This document shows, in pieces, positions 43,464 to 51,894 of a DNA stretch of 64,000 bases (position 1 is the first letter of the stretch; each line of letters begins with the position of its first letter). Below the pieces are notes generated by a model. It saw only the letters and a program-made list of their open reading frames with translations, did no database searches and was not told where the DNA came from. The DNA comes from an uncultured Butyricicoccus sp. (GTDB lineage: Bacteria > Bacillota > Clostridia > Oscillospirales > Butyricicoccaceae): NCBI GenBank assembly GCA_934532985.1, contig CAKTAV010000004.1, positions 1 to 64,000 of the forward strand, written 5' to 3'. A program made the translations under genes and the position numbers.

Positions 43464-44708
43464 TTACGTTTCGCTCTCCTCATCATTTTGCGTGTCTTGT
43501 TTGGAGGGAATATCCTCCGACGTTCGTCCGTCCTCCACTTGTTCTCCGATTTGCTCATAGCACCACGCAACCGCCTGTGCCGTCATCCTGCCGCTTTGGG
43601 ATGCGTACTCCATCTCCACTGTATTTCGGATTCCCTCCGTCATCTGCGCGAGTGCCCGTTTCCGTGCGCCGGACAGCAGCTGCCTTTTTTGCTGCGTCTC
43701 CGGCAGCGTCACGCGCCGCGTCGTATATTCCCGGCAGGTCTCCGAATACAGTGCAACAGGCAGTTTCAGCCATGTATTGATACGGACATAACGAACCAAT
43801 GATATTCTATCACAATTTTCCGCACTTGGACACCGTTTTCGATAGAAATTTACCCGTGTCTTTCCGATACACAGCGCATAGCGTGTTTTGCGCTTTCCCG
43901 TCCAGTATTTTTTCTCCGCCTGCGACGGCATGGTCAGCTCCATTTCGTTTTTTGTCAGCGCCCAGATGTCGCCGGAAGCATCCACCAGACGATCCGCTCC
44001 CCACTCGGTCTGCGCCTTCACCAGCGCGTCCACCAGAATCTGTCCGCGTATGACGGCATCGTTCGTTCCAAACTTTGGCGTACCACGGTGAATAATCTGC
44101 TTTTGTATGACGCCGTCCTTTATCGCCACTACATCCCGCACGCCGCTCTTCTGCTCTACCTCCGGCACCGGATCCACATCCCCTGCCGTCACCGTCAGCA
44201 CACAACCTTCGACATTAACATTAAAGTATGCCAGATCCTCCGTCTCTCGCAGCATGTGAACGCGAACCGCTTCCGCGTCAATCCCCTTTGACGGCACGCC
44301 CGTGTGCACGCCGTATTCCGACAGCAGCTGCATCACCGCATATTCGTCTAAATTGTCCGAAATCTCCGTGCGAACAATCCAAATTCTTGTCTTAATCTCC
44401 ACGCAGGTCAAAATACATACCGCCAGCCCCAGCCAAAGCCCCCAGCGAAACCGATACCGATGCCAGACAAACGGCAGTCCCCGCTTTCGCAGAATGTGAA
44501 TCTGACAGCGAGAGCGCCGATGTGCGCCCGGCAATGCACGAAACTGCCGCACCGAGAGACGGGTTTCCAGCGCATCCAACTCGGTGCGCTGAATGCGCTC
44601 CAGCTCAACACCCTGCTGGGTGCATCGATTGAGAAACCGCTCCAGCTCCGCGCCGCGCACTCGAACATCCACTTCGCCGCGCACCCAGCGCAGCAATCTG
44701 CGCATCAT
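43464..44708 (-). CDS. yqfD: Sporulation protein YqfD
   Basis: A 414-residue YqfD family protein. An N-terminal domain of two alpha/beta units (residues 1-85) is followed by a single membrane helix (about 90-108, RFRWGLWLGLAVCILTCVEI). The outer domain carries the motifs LLSEYGVHTGVPSKGID, VNVEGCVLTV and VAIKDGVIQKQIIHRGTPKFG. In Bacillus the gene is made in the mother cell under sigma-E and is needed for normal spore formation. The start overlaps the yqfC stop (ATGATGA); ATGs at 44708 and 44705 are both possible. The longer frame to 44828 has no ribosome site. Confidence 0.92.
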   Translation of the reverse strand: MMRRLLRWVRGEVDVRVRGAELERFLNRCTQQGVELERIQRTELDALETRLSVRQFRALPGAHRRSRCQIHILRKRGLPFVWHRYRFRWGLWLGLAVCILTCVEIKTRIWIVRTEISDNLDEYAVMQLLSEYGVHTGVPSKGIDAEAVRVHMLRETEDLAYFNVNVEGCVLTVTAGDVDPVPEVEQKSGVRDVVAIKDGVIQKQIIHRGTPKFGTNDAVIRGQILVDALVKAQTEWGADRLVDASGDIWALTKNEMELTMPSQAEKKYWTGKRKTRYALCIGKTRVNFYRKRCPSAENCDRISLVRYVRINTWLKLPVALYSETCREYTTRRVTLPETQQKRQLLSGARKRALAQMTEGIRNTVEMEYASQSGRMTAQAVAWCYEQIGEQVEDGRTSEDIPSKQDTQNDEESET

Positions 44709-44950
44709 CCCGCTCCCCCCGTTTCTAAGCCGACTGAAACAATCCATCCGCAAATTGACAGCTCCTGTGCATCCAGTGTTTGCAGCTCCAGCTCCGTACC
44801 CGAAACTGTCAGAATCAAGCTGCCGCAATGAATGCGCATTTCCGTCGGACTATATAATGCAATAGCACATCGTCCTGTCAGGATAATGCGCCGATTTCCC
44901 TCCAGCTCAATGGACGGAAGTCCGTCCGGCAATATCCCTCTATGCTCCAC
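44705..44950 (-). CDS. yqfC: Sporulation protein YqfC (YabP/YqfC family)
   Basis: An 81-residue protein of the YabP/YqfC fold. The motif run is GNRRIILTGRCAIALYSPTEM, then IHCGSLILTVSGTELEL, ending in IVSVGLE. It is a sporulation coat or cortex-related protein of unknown biochemistry, usually paired with yqfD. The start is taken as GTG at 44950 with GGGAGG 8 bases upstream; a TTG frame to 44992 has no ribosome site. It is first gene of the seven-gene operon down to mutS2 and is divergent from the YlbJ-like gene. Confidence 0.88.
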   Translation of the reverse strand: MEHRGILPDGLPSIELEGNRRIILTGRCAIALYSPTEMRIHCGSLILTVSGTELELQTLDAQELSICGWIVSVGLETGGAG

Positions 44951-45028
44951 AGGCTTTCCCTCCCGTTGATTGTTATGCACGCTGCTGTCCAATTGTTCTT
45001 AAAATCGTGAAAAAGGAGGAGGTATTTC

Positions 45029-45982
45029 GTGCTTTCCCGATTGTTCTGCCTACTATTCACCGGATTTCTTCTCGTCATGACCATACAGTTTCCCGATCGC
45101 TGCGCCGACGCCGTGCAAAGCGGACTCACGCTCTGTCTCACCCGCGCCATTCCCTCGCTGTTTCCGTTTTTTGTCGTCTCCGCTCTTACCGTCCGTTCCG
45201 GTCTCGCGGATGCACTCGCCCACCTGCTCGCGCCGCTGATGCGGCTGTATCGTCTGCCGGGCGCCGGTGTCTCCGCCCTTCTGCTCAGCTTCCTCGGCGG
45301 GTATCCCTCTGGCGCACAGACCGTATCCGAGCTGTTAGACAGCGAGCGCATCACGCTGGACGATGCCCAGCGTTTGATTGTATTTTGCAACAACACCGGT
45401 CCTGCATTTTTGATCGGCTTCTGCGGGCAGGGGGTGTTTCACTCTCTTTCTGTTGGGCTATACCTTTATATTATACATGTCCTGTCTGCCTGTCTTTGCG
45501 GTCTGTTCGTGCGCGGCAAATCCTCCGCCTCCGCCGCACCGGTCACGCATTCCATGCCGCCGTTTTCCGCCTGTCTGACCACCGCTGTCTTGCAGGCAGG
45601 GCGCACCATGCTGTCCGTCTGCTCCTTCGTCCTCACCTTTTCCGTCCTCATCGCTCTGCTCACGCCCCTCCCGCTGTGGCATTTTCTCGTACAGCGGCTC
45701 ACCGCTCTGCTTCCACTCTCCGCCGTCACCGTACAGGCGCTGCTCTCCGGTTTTCTCGAACTCACTACCGGTCTTTCGTCTCTCTCCGCTTCTCCCGATT
45801 CTCTCCCCATCCGTCTGCTGCTCTGCTCCATTTTGTGTGCCTTTGGCGGCGTGAGCGTTCTGTTTCAGTCCGCCGCCGCAGCGCCTCGGCTACCGTTTCC
45901 CCGAATCCTGCTCGGAAAAACACTGCACGCCGTCCTCGCCGCCATTCTCACCCTTTTTCTTCTCCCGATCGGCCCTTTCTGA
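45029..45982 (+). CDS. YlbJ-like sporulation membrane protein
   Basis: A 317-residue polytopic protein, about eight membrane helices. It has the nucleoside-recognition/Gate-type motif of YlbJ proteins: FLGGYPSGAQTVSELL (about residues 92-107) and LIVFCNNTGPAFLIG. In Bacillus YlbJ is a sigma-E dependent protein needed for spore cortex formation. The start is GTG, with AGGAGG 9 bases upstream. It is divergent from the other sporulation genes yqfC-yqfD across a 78-base gap. A longer overlapping frame in +1 phase (45007-45990) is a shadow without membrane or family features. Confidence 0.88.
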   Translation: MLSRLFCLLFTGFLLVMTIQFPDRCADAVQSGLTLCLTRAIPSLFPFFVVSALTVRSGLADALAHLLAPLMRLYRLPGAGVSALLLSFLGGYPSGAQTVSELLDSERITLDDAQRLIVFCNNTGPAFLIGFCGQGVFHSLSVGLYLYIIHVLSACLCGLFVRGKSSASAAPVTHSMPPFSACLTTAVLQAGRTMLSVCSFVLTFSVLIALLTPLPLWHFLVQRLTALLPLSAVTVQALLSGFLELTTGLSSLSASPDSLPIRLLLCSILCAFGGVSVLFQSAAAAPRLPFPRILLGKTLHAVLAAILTLFLLPIGPF

Positions 45983-46000
45983 ATTTGTGAAAAAATACGG

Positions 46001-46029
46001 TGGAAACTCCTCGGCAAATACGCTATAAT
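46001..46029 (+). promoter_or_regulatory. Promoter of the Cys-rich protein-carboxypeptidase operon
   Basis: -35 TGGAAA (46001-46006, weak), 17-base spacer, -10 TATAAT (46024-46029), 32 bases before the first start codon. Confidence 0.65.
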
Positions 46030-46061
46030 AAAACCGTTCATCAAACTAAAGGAGACTCTAA

Positions 46062-46430
46062 ATGTTTCATTTTTTTCGGAAAAATTATTTATACAGCAAG
46101 TCCATTGAGCCACATTGTGCGTATTGTTCCCACTGTACCAAGGACACCGAGCATCAGGGCATTTGCGATTTGCGCGGCATTGTCGCTTTAGCCGGAAAAT
46201 GCCGAAAATTTGTATACAATCCTCTTATGCGCGTCCCACCGAAGCCGGCCCGCATCCGCGGCCGCTTTACGGATGAAGACTTTTTCTTTGAGGAGCGAAC
46301 GAATTCCGCTCCGCCGGAAGAGACGGAGGGCAAAAACGCATCTCCATCGGCGAAAAAAGCAACGACATCCAAGGCCTCCGCTGCGGATGACAAAAACGAC
46401 GTAAAAAAAGAGGAGGAACATAAATCTTGA
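46062..46430 (+). CDS. Unknown small Cys-rich protein coupled to a carboxypeptidase gene
   Basis: A 122-residue soluble protein. The N-terminal half carries five cysteines: Cys19, Cys22, Cys25, Cys35 and Cys47 (HCAYCSHCTK, GICDLRG, GKCRKFVYNPLMRVPPKP), a likely zinc or Fe-S binding module. The C-terminal half is a charged, low-complexity tail (Lys/Glu/Ser/Ala-rich). I do not recognise a named family, though similar short proteins occur near cell-wall genes in Clostridia, as I recall. AAAGGAG precedes the ATG. Its stop overlaps the TTG start of the carboxypeptidase (TTGA), so the two are translationally coupled. Confidence 0.75.
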   Translation: MFHFFRKNYLYSKSIEPHCAYCSHCTKDTEHQGICDLRGIVALAGKCRKFVYNPLMRVPPKPARIRGRFTDEDFFFEERTNSAPPEETEGKNASPSAKKATTSKASAADDKNDVKKEEEHKS

Positions 46431-47947
46431 ACTGGAAAAATCAGATCTCATCTCTCCTGCTGGCACTTACTCTGACAGCTTCGATGGTCGTCCCCGCGGT
46501 CGCGGTAGAAACTACGACGCCGGAGGACACACAGACTACACAGACGGAAACCACAACCAATTCCGACAACGCACAGGACAATAGCGATTCCACCAACGCT
46601 TCCGCCTCGGATGGAACCTCCTCGGATACTGCGTCCGACACAACGCCATCAGACGACACTTCGCAGGCGGACGCTTCGGATGAAGCCGACAGCACCCAGC
46701 AGGATGATCTTGACCCGAGTATCACACTTTCGGCGAAGGCGTCCATATGTGTCAACGCCGAGACCGGCGCAATCATTGAGGAAAAGAACTCCCGCAAAAA
46801 GATGTATCCGGCATCCACGACCAAAATCATGACCGCTCTACTGGTTTTCAAAAACTGTAAGGATCTGAGCGAGACCGTGACAATGGAAGCGGAGGACTTC
46901 AAGGACGTTGAGGGCGGCGCCAGCACAGCAGGATTCAAGGAAGGCGAGACCGTCACCGTGGAATCTCTGCTGTACGGCCTGATGCTGCCGTCCGGCAACG
47001 AGGCGGCAAACGCACTGGCCCGTTACATCGGCGGCGATGTCGCTTCCTTTGTCAAGATGATGAACAAAGAAGCCAAGTCTCTCGGCTGTGTCAACACCCA
47101 CTTTGTCAACACCAACGGTCTGCACGATGACAATCATTATACCTGCGCCTATGACCTGTATCTGATCGCCAAGGCCGCGATGAAATATGACGACTTCCAG
47201 ACAATCGTCAATACCGCACAGAAAAAGCTTCCGGCAACGTCCATGAATCCGGAGCGTATTATCTACACCACCAACGAGCTGATTTTCAGCCGCTACTCCC
47301 CTATGTACTACGCCAACTGCTATGGCATCAAGACCGGACACACCACGCCGGCGGGCTACTGCTTCGTCTCGTATGCGAAGAATGACAGCGTCGATCTTTC
47401 GTATTACTCCGTTGTCATGGGCTGTGATTTCGATGATGCCGAGGGCTACGCAGGCAGCTTTGTGGAAACCAAAAAGCTGTTTGAATGGGCGTACAGCTCG
47501 TACTCCATGAAAACGGCGACAGGCGCGCAGGAGGCTGTCACCGAGTGTCCGGTTCGCCTCGGCAAGGACAAGGACAGCGTCACGTTGGTAACCGATAAGG
47601 ACGTCAAGGTTCTTTTGCCGCGCAGCGCCGATGCCTCCATGCTGGATGTTTCCATTGACACGCAGGATAGCTACGACGCACCGATTCGTAAGGAAGACAA
47701 GCTCGGAACGGTTACGTATTCCTATCACGGCCAGAAGCTCGCCTCGGCAGATCTGGTTGCCTTGACCGATGTAGAGCGCTCGCAGATCCTGTACTTCTTA
47801 GATCAGCTCAAGAAATTCATCTGTACGCCGATTTTCGCTGTACTCGTCATTGTGATTGTGGTTATCGCGATTGTGCTGAGCCGCATTCGCGCTGCCAACC
47901 GCAAAAAGCGCCGCAAGAATCTGCGCCAGTCCAAACCAAAGAAGTAA
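46427..47947 (+). CDS. Membrane-anchored D-alanyl-D-alanine carboxypeptidase
   Basis: A 506-residue PBP5-family serine DD-carboxypeptidase. Signal peptide residues 1-27, then an unusually long Thr/Ser/Asp-rich linker (28-95). The catalytic domain has STTK at 130-133, SGN at 189-191 and KTG at 302-304. A C-terminal membrane helix (about 468-488) and a basic tail RAANRKKRRKNLRQ anchor it. The start is TTG, with AGGAGG 10 bases upstream. It is a paralogue of the gene at 10116 but has SGN rather than SAN and a real transmembrane anchor. Coupled to the preceding Cys-rich gene and closed by a terminator. Confidence 0.92.
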   Translation: MNWKNQISSLLLALTLTASMVVPAVAVETTTPEDTQTTQTETTTNSDNAQDNSDSTNASASDGTSSDTASDTTPSDDTSQADASDEADSTQQDDLDPSITLSAKASICVNAETGAIIEEKNSRKKMYPASTTKIMTALLVFKNCKDLSETVTMEAEDFKDVEGGASTAGFKEGETVTVESLLYGLMLPSGNEAANALARYIGGDVASFVKMMNKEAKSLGCVNTHFVNTNGLHDDNHYTCAYDLYLIAKAAMKYDDFQTIVNTAQKKLPATSMNPERIIYTTNELIFSRYSPMYYANCYGIKTGHTTPAGYCFVSYAKNDSVDLSYYSVVMGCDFDDAEGYAGSFVETKKLFEWAYSSYSMKTATGAQEAVTECPVRLGKDKDSVTLVTDKDVKVLLPRSADASMLDVSIDTQDSYDAPIRKEDKLGTVTYSYHGQKLASADLVALTDVERSQILYFLDQLKKFICTPIFAVLVIVIVVIAIVLSRIRAANRKKRRKNLRQSKPKK

Positions 47948-47966
47948 TGCATAATAGAACAGAACC

Positions 47967-48010
47967 AACCAGCGGATTTGCATGCAGAATGCAATCATCC
48001 GCTGGTTTTC
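47967..48010 (+). terminator. Intrinsic terminator after the carboxypeptidase operon
   Basis: Perfect stem AACCAGCGGAT (47967-47977) with ATCCGCTGGTT (47997-48007), extended by TTGCAT/ATGCAA in the loop, then TTTTC. Confidence 0.9.
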
Positions 48011-48161
48011 TATTTGGTGAGACGACACGCTTTTTCTCCATTCTTATGCTCCTCTCCAAAATCAGACACCGTGTACGAATTTTTCGTTTGATTTTTCATT
48101 TCTTTGGTGAAAATATCGAAATTTTTGTTGCATTCACCAACCTTTTTAGGTGGTATTTCCC

Positions 48162-48189
48162 TTGTAAAAACCACACTTCGATTTATAAT
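48162..48189 (+). promoter_or_regulatory. cstA promoter
   Basis: -35 TTGTAA (48162-48167), 16-base spacer, -10 TATAAT (48184-48189), 90 bases before the start codon. The first operator-like palindrome begins at the expected transcription start. Confidence 0.75.
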
Positions 48190-48195
48190 AAAGAT

Positions 48196-48239
48196 ACCGA
48201 AAACGGTACAGCTTACATAACTTCCACACCGTTTTCGGT
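48196..48239 (+). promoter_or_regulatory. Paired palindromic sites (operator pair or RNA hairpin) before cstA
   Basis: ACCGAAAACGGT (48196-48207) and ACCGTTTTCGGT (48228-48239) are perfect inverses of each other. Each also has ACCG and CGGT arms around 4 bases, so each could be a dimer site. Their centres are 32 bases apart, close to three helical turns. As RNA they form a 12-base-pair hairpin with a 20-base loop and no U-tract, so a simple terminator is unlikely. A repressor site at the start of transcription is the simplest reading; the remaining leader to 48279 shows no other signal. Confidence 0.6.
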
Positions 48240-48279
48240 GACACGTATTCCGTATTTCAATCGGAAAGAAGGGGTTTTT

Positions 48280-49785
48280 ATGTTAAGTTTCATCATCTGT
48301 CTGGCGATATTGATTATCGGCTATTTTACCTATGGCAAGGTTGTGGAAAATACCTTTGGTCCAGATGATCGTGAAACACCAGCTGTGCGCATTAACGACG
48401 GCGTGGACTACGTCGTAATGCCAAAGTGGAAACTGTTTCTGATCCAGTTGCTGAACATCGCAGGATTGGGTCCGATCTTCGGTGCCATGCAGGGTGCTCT
48501 GTGGGGTCCGGTAGTCTTTTTGTGGATCACCTTCGGCACGATCTTTGCCGGCGGCGTTCACGACTACTTCTCCGGTATGATCAGCGAACGTAACGACGGC
48601 GACTCGATCTCTGAAGTCACCGGCAAATATCTGGGTCCTATCATGCAGAATGTCATGCGTGTGTTCTCCGTCGTCCTACTGATTATGGTCGGCACGGTAT
48701 TTGCTGTCGGCCCGGCTGGATTGATTGTCACACTGTGCAAAAACAGCGGTGTTAACGGCATCCTGTCCACTACGCTGTTTTGGCTGGTTCTCATTCTCCT
48801 GTATTACTTTATCGCAACCTTTATCTCGATCGATAAGATCATCGGTAAGGTATACCCGCTGTTTGGTATGTGTCTGATTATTATGGCCATTGGCGTAATC
48901 ATCGGTATCTATACCAATCCAAATTACACGATTCCGGAAATTTGGTCGCATCTGTATAACATGCATCCGTCCGGCACCCCGATCTGGAGCTTTATGTTCA
49001 TCACGGTTGCCTGCGGCGCGATCTCCGGTTTCCATTCCACGCAGTCTCCGCTAATGGCTCGCTGCATGAAGAGTGAGAAACAAGGTCACTTCGTATTCTA
49101 TGGCGCCATGGTCGCCGAAGGTATCATTGCCCTGATTTGGGCCGCAGCTGGCTGCGCGCTGTATAGCGTCACCGGCGGTCTAAATACCGGCTTGGCAGAC
49201 GTTCTGGCTGGTGGCCAGTCCGCTGCGATTTATGATGTATGCTCCAAGACCATGGGCGGCATCGGTATCGCCCTTGCAATGATCGGCGTTGTTATTTGCC
49301 CGATCACGTCCGGCGACACGGCATTCCGCTCCGCTCGTCTGACTTTGTCTGATTGGTTCCATATTGATCAGAACACGTATGCAAACCGCTTGAAGCTGTG
49401 TATCCCGGTTCTCGGTATCGGTTCTATCCTCGGTATCGGCAACGCGCTGGGTTACATTGACTACACCGTTATTTGGCGTTACTTCAGCTGGACGAACCAG
49501 ACCCTCGCCATGATCGTTCTGTGGGCAGCCTCCATGTATCTGTTCACTGAAAAGAAGAACTACTGGATGACCGCCGTTCCGGCAACGTTTATGAGCGCTG
49601 TTTCGTGTACCTATTTCTTCCTCGCTCCGGAATGCCTCGGCAGTTTCCTGAATGCCAAGGCTGCGGATGGCACCGTCATCTACAACACGGCTCTGGCTTA
49701 CCCAATCGGTATCGTCTTTGCCATTGCTCTGTTGGCGCTGTTCCTCCATGCGACGAAGAAGCACAGTGCAAAAGCGAATGCATAA
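48280..49785 (+). CDS. cstA: CstA family pyruvate/peptide transporter
   Basis: A 501-residue membrane protein with about 14-16 helices. Its CstA signature includes GPDDRETPAVRINDGVDYV (about residues 27-45), NIAGLGPIFGAMQGALWGP, GGVHDYFSGMISERNDGDSI and SGFHSTQSPLMARCM. CstA carriers import pyruvate or peptides when carbon is scarce. The start ATG is at 48280, with AAGAAGGGG upstream; the earlier in-frame ATG at 47947 would run through the terminator. Its promoter has a paired palindrome. No pyruvate-sensing two-component genes are adjacent. Confidence 0.94.
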   Translation: MLSFIICLAILIIGYFTYGKVVENTFGPDDRETPAVRINDGVDYVVMPKWKLFLIQLLNIAGLGPIFGAMQGALWGPVVFLWITFGTIFAGGVHDYFSGMISERNDGDSISEVTGKYLGPIMQNVMRVFSVVLLIMVGTVFAVGPAGLIVTLCKNSGVNGILSTTLFWLVLILLYYFIATFISIDKIIGKVYPLFGMCLIIMAIGVIIGIYTNPNYTIPEIWSHLYNMHPSGTPIWSFMFITVACGAISGFHSTQSPLMARCMKSEKQGHFVFYGAMVAEGIIALIWAAAGCALYSVTGGLNTGLADVLAGGQSAAIYDVCSKTMGGIGIALAMIGVVICPITSGDTAFRSARLTLSDWFHIDQNTYANRLKLCIPVLGIGSILGIGNALGYIDYTVIWRYFSWTNQTLAMIVLWAASMYLFTEKKNYWMTAVPATFMSAVSCTYFFLAPECLGSFLNAKAADGTVIYNTALAYPIGIVFAIALLALFLHATKKHSAKANA

Positions 49786-49824
49786 CAGTACATTGACCAT
49801 GTCATCGCAAGAATAAACCAAACG

Positions 49825-49863
49825 TACAGCCAGCCGTGATGCCGCTCCGGCTGGCTGTATTTC
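49825..49863 (+). terminator. Terminator after cstA
   Basis: Perfect stem TACAGCCAGCCG (49825-49836) with CGGCTGGCTGTA (49848-49859) and an 11-base loop, followed by TTTCTCC, a short U-run. Confidence 0.75.
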
Positions 49864-49890
49864 TCCAAATCGCTTTCGAGGTGATCCGTA

Positions 49891-50904
49891 ATGAGTTTCA
49901 AGCCAATCCCGCTGACAGATATTCGTCTGGACGATGCAGTACTTGCCAAAGACAAGCGGCTCTGCCGCAAAATCGGCCCCTGCGGCATCGGAAAACAGGC
50001 GTTATATCTCAACAGCTTTTTCATCGATCGTCGATATTACATCCCGTTTACTGCAATCACTCGAGTTTTCAAGCGGGTCGCGATGAGCCGCGGCGGATTT
50101 TCCGGCAAAGGATTATTCGCCAGCATGTCGTATCTGGTTGTCGAGTTTGATGACGGCAAACAAAAGCAATGTAATTTTAAGTATGAATACGAGGTGGATG
50201 AACTCTTACAGGCCATGCGGTTGGAGCACCCACAGATTCCTTGTGTCAGCGCCGCCGCGGAAAAGCGGCTGGAGAAGGAGCGCGCACAGCGAGAGGCCGA
50301 AGAGCGTTCCCGTCCGCCCCTGACCAAGGCTGCCGCGCAGGCGGTCGATACGCTGGACGCCGCCGCTGCTTTTTTGGAGCAGCGTCCGGAGCTCTCGGAG
50401 CACCTCAGCTCCGCTGCCAAGCGCAAGCGCAATTATCAGTGCTCCAGCGCCAGCTACCGCTGGGTCGCAATGGCGATCACTCTGCTCGGCATTGCAGCGC
50501 TCATCTTTGGCGCCGTGTCATTGCTGCAGCATCACTCGTTTGCGATTTATTTCGCCCTGTTTGGTCTCGCCGCGATCTTTTTGTTCTCCGGCTTCAGCGT
50601 CCTTCCAACCGCACGCAACAACCGGAAAGCGATTCTTCGCAATGATGACGAGGCGCAAAAAAACATGCAGTCCTATCTCACCTCGTATTCCGGCTTTCCG
50701 CTTCCAGCCCGTTATGCGCATCCTGTTGTTCTGCTCCGCATGAAGCGCGCCATACTCGACGGACGCGCCGCCAATCCGGCGCAAGCGCTCGATGTTGTGA
50801 AGACCGATTTGAAAGCGCTCAATGCCGACGTACAGGTATCGCAGCAGGAATACGATGAAGTCGTCGCTATCAAGCCAATGTTTCTAAACGCTGACTATCA
50901 GTAA
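49891..50904 (+). CDS. Unknown membrane protein with two central helices
   Basis: A 337-residue protein I do not recognise. Residues 1-110 form a soluble domain with PH-like beta pattern (ALYLNSFFIDRRYYIPFTAITRVFKRVAM, then YLVVEFDDGKQKQCNF). Residues 120-180 are charged and helical (Arg/Glu/Ala-rich). Two adjacent membrane helices span about 191-213 and 217-236. A soluble tail follows, ending in a region with regular Asp/Lys helices. The start ATG has GAGGTG upstream and the gene lies between two terminators; an own promoter is not obvious. The hairpin topology suggests a membrane-associated scaffold or sensor. That is inference. Confidence 0.75.
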   Translation: MSFKPIPLTDIRLDDAVLAKDKRLCRKIGPCGIGKQALYLNSFFIDRRYYIPFTAITRVFKRVAMSRGGFSGKGLFASMSYLVVEFDDGKQKQCNFKYEYEVDELLQAMRLEHPQIPCVSAAAEKRLEKERAQREAEERSRPPLTKAAAQAVDTLDAAAAFLEQRPELSEHLSSAAKRKRNYQCSSASYRWVAMAITLLGIAALIFGAVSLLQHHSFAIYFALFGLAAIFLFSGFSVLPTARNNRKAILRNDDEAQKNMQSYLTSYSGFPLPARYAHPVVLLRMKRAILDGRAANPAQALDVVKTDLKALNADVQVSQQEYDEVVAIKPMFLNADYQ

Positions 50905-50919
50905 GCAAACACAACAAAA

Positions 50920-50955
50920 GCAGGGAGTCGATCCCATTTGAGGTCGATTCCCTGC
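50920..50955. terminator. Bidirectional intrinsic terminator
   Basis: GCAGGGAgTCGA pairs with TCGAtTCCCTGC around a 12-base loop, with T-rich stretches on both sides. It serves the rightward membrane-protein gene and the leftward nucleoside phosphorylase gene. Confidence 0.85.
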
Positions 50956-50974
50956 TCTTGTTTTCTTATTTTCA

Positions 50975-51814
50975 TTAGCTATGCTGGCGGCGTGCCATTT
51001 CCACTACCGAGCTCCAGACCAGTCTCTGGAAACGTGGTGCGGTTTGGTCCGCATATTTCTGCACATCCTCGTGCAGCAGTGGCTCACCGGTAATTCCTGC
51101 CGCCATATTGGAGACGCAGGAAATACCGCACACGCGCATGCCCATATGCCGCGCGGCAATGACCTCACACGCGGTACTCATGCCGACCGCATCCGCACCC
51201 AGCGTCCGCGCCATGCGGATTTCCGCCGGTGTTTCAAACTGCGGTCCAGTGAACTGAATATACACGCCGCGCTTCAAGTCGATATTCTCCCGCTCTGCGG
51301 CGAACTGAATAATCTCGCGCAGCTGCTTGTCATACGCTTCCGTCATGTCCGGAAAGCGCGTTCCCAGCTCTTCGATATTCGCCCCGATCAGCGGCGACGG
51401 AATAAACGACGTGATCTGATCCGTAATCAACATCAAATCTCCCGCACGGAATGACTCATTAATTCCGCCGGATGCATTGGTCACCATCAGAATTTCTGCG
51501 CCCAACAGCTTCATCAGGCGAATCGGGAGTACCACATCCTGCATCGAATAGCCTTCATAATAGTGCACGCGTCCCTGCATCACAACAACCGGCACGGCGT
51601 CAATATAACCGAACACATAGCGTCCGCGGTGTCCCGGCACGGTCGAGGTTGGAAATCCATCAATCGTTCGATATTCTACCGTCGTGACAACGCGGATTTT
51701 TTCCGCAAAATCCCCTAAGCCGCTTCCCAGCACGATTGCAATCTTCGGTTGAAAGTCGGTCTGGCGGCGCACTTCCTCATAGCAGTGCATCAGCTTGCGA
51801 TATTCCTCCGTCAT
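50975..51814 (-). CDS. punA: Purine nucleoside phosphorylase (trimeric type)
   Basis: Splits guanosine, inosine and related nucleosides to base and ribose-1-phosphate in purine salvage. It has 279 residues. Phosphate loop GSGLGDF begins at residue 30, with PGHRGRYVFG, VTNASGGIN and YIQFTGPQFETPAEIRM (purine-binding Glu). This is the low-molecular-weight trimeric PNP family, not the hexameric DeoD. The start is taken as ATG at 51814, about 10 bases after AAAGGA; a GTG at 51823 almost touches the ribosome site. Divergent from dinB. Confidence 0.94.
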   Translation of the reverse strand: MTEEYRKLMHCYEEVRRQTDFQPKIAIVLGSGLGDFAEKIRVVTTVEYRTIDGFPTSTVPGHRGRYVFGYIDAVPVVVMQGRVHYYEGYSMQDVVLPIRLMKLLGAEILMVTNASGGINESFRAGDLMLITDQITSFIPSPLIGANIEELGTRFPDMTEAYDKQLREIIQFAAERENIDLKRGVYIQFTGPQFETPAEIRMARTLGADAVGMSTACEVIAARHMGMRVCGISCVSNMAAGITGEPLLHEDVQKYADQTAPRFQRLVWSSVVEMARRQHS

Positions 51815-51846
51815 TTCGGTCACATCCTTTCGTTATCTTATGTATA

Positions 51847-51875
51847 AGTATATCATCTTTTCTCCGTCTTTTCCA
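51847..51875 (-). promoter_or_regulatory. Promoter of the nucleoside phosphorylase gene
   Basis: Minus strand: -35 TGGAAA (51870-51875, weak), 17-base spacer, -10 TATACT (51847-51852). Confidence 0.55.
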
Positions 51876-51894
51876 CCGGTTGTTATTTTCCCTA

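Noticed and set aside
45007..45990. 327-codon frame overlapping the YlbJ-like gene in another phase
   Set aside because: Longer than the real gene but Arg/Ser/His-rich with no membrane helices; the YlbJ-like frame has family motifs and an ideal ribosome site.
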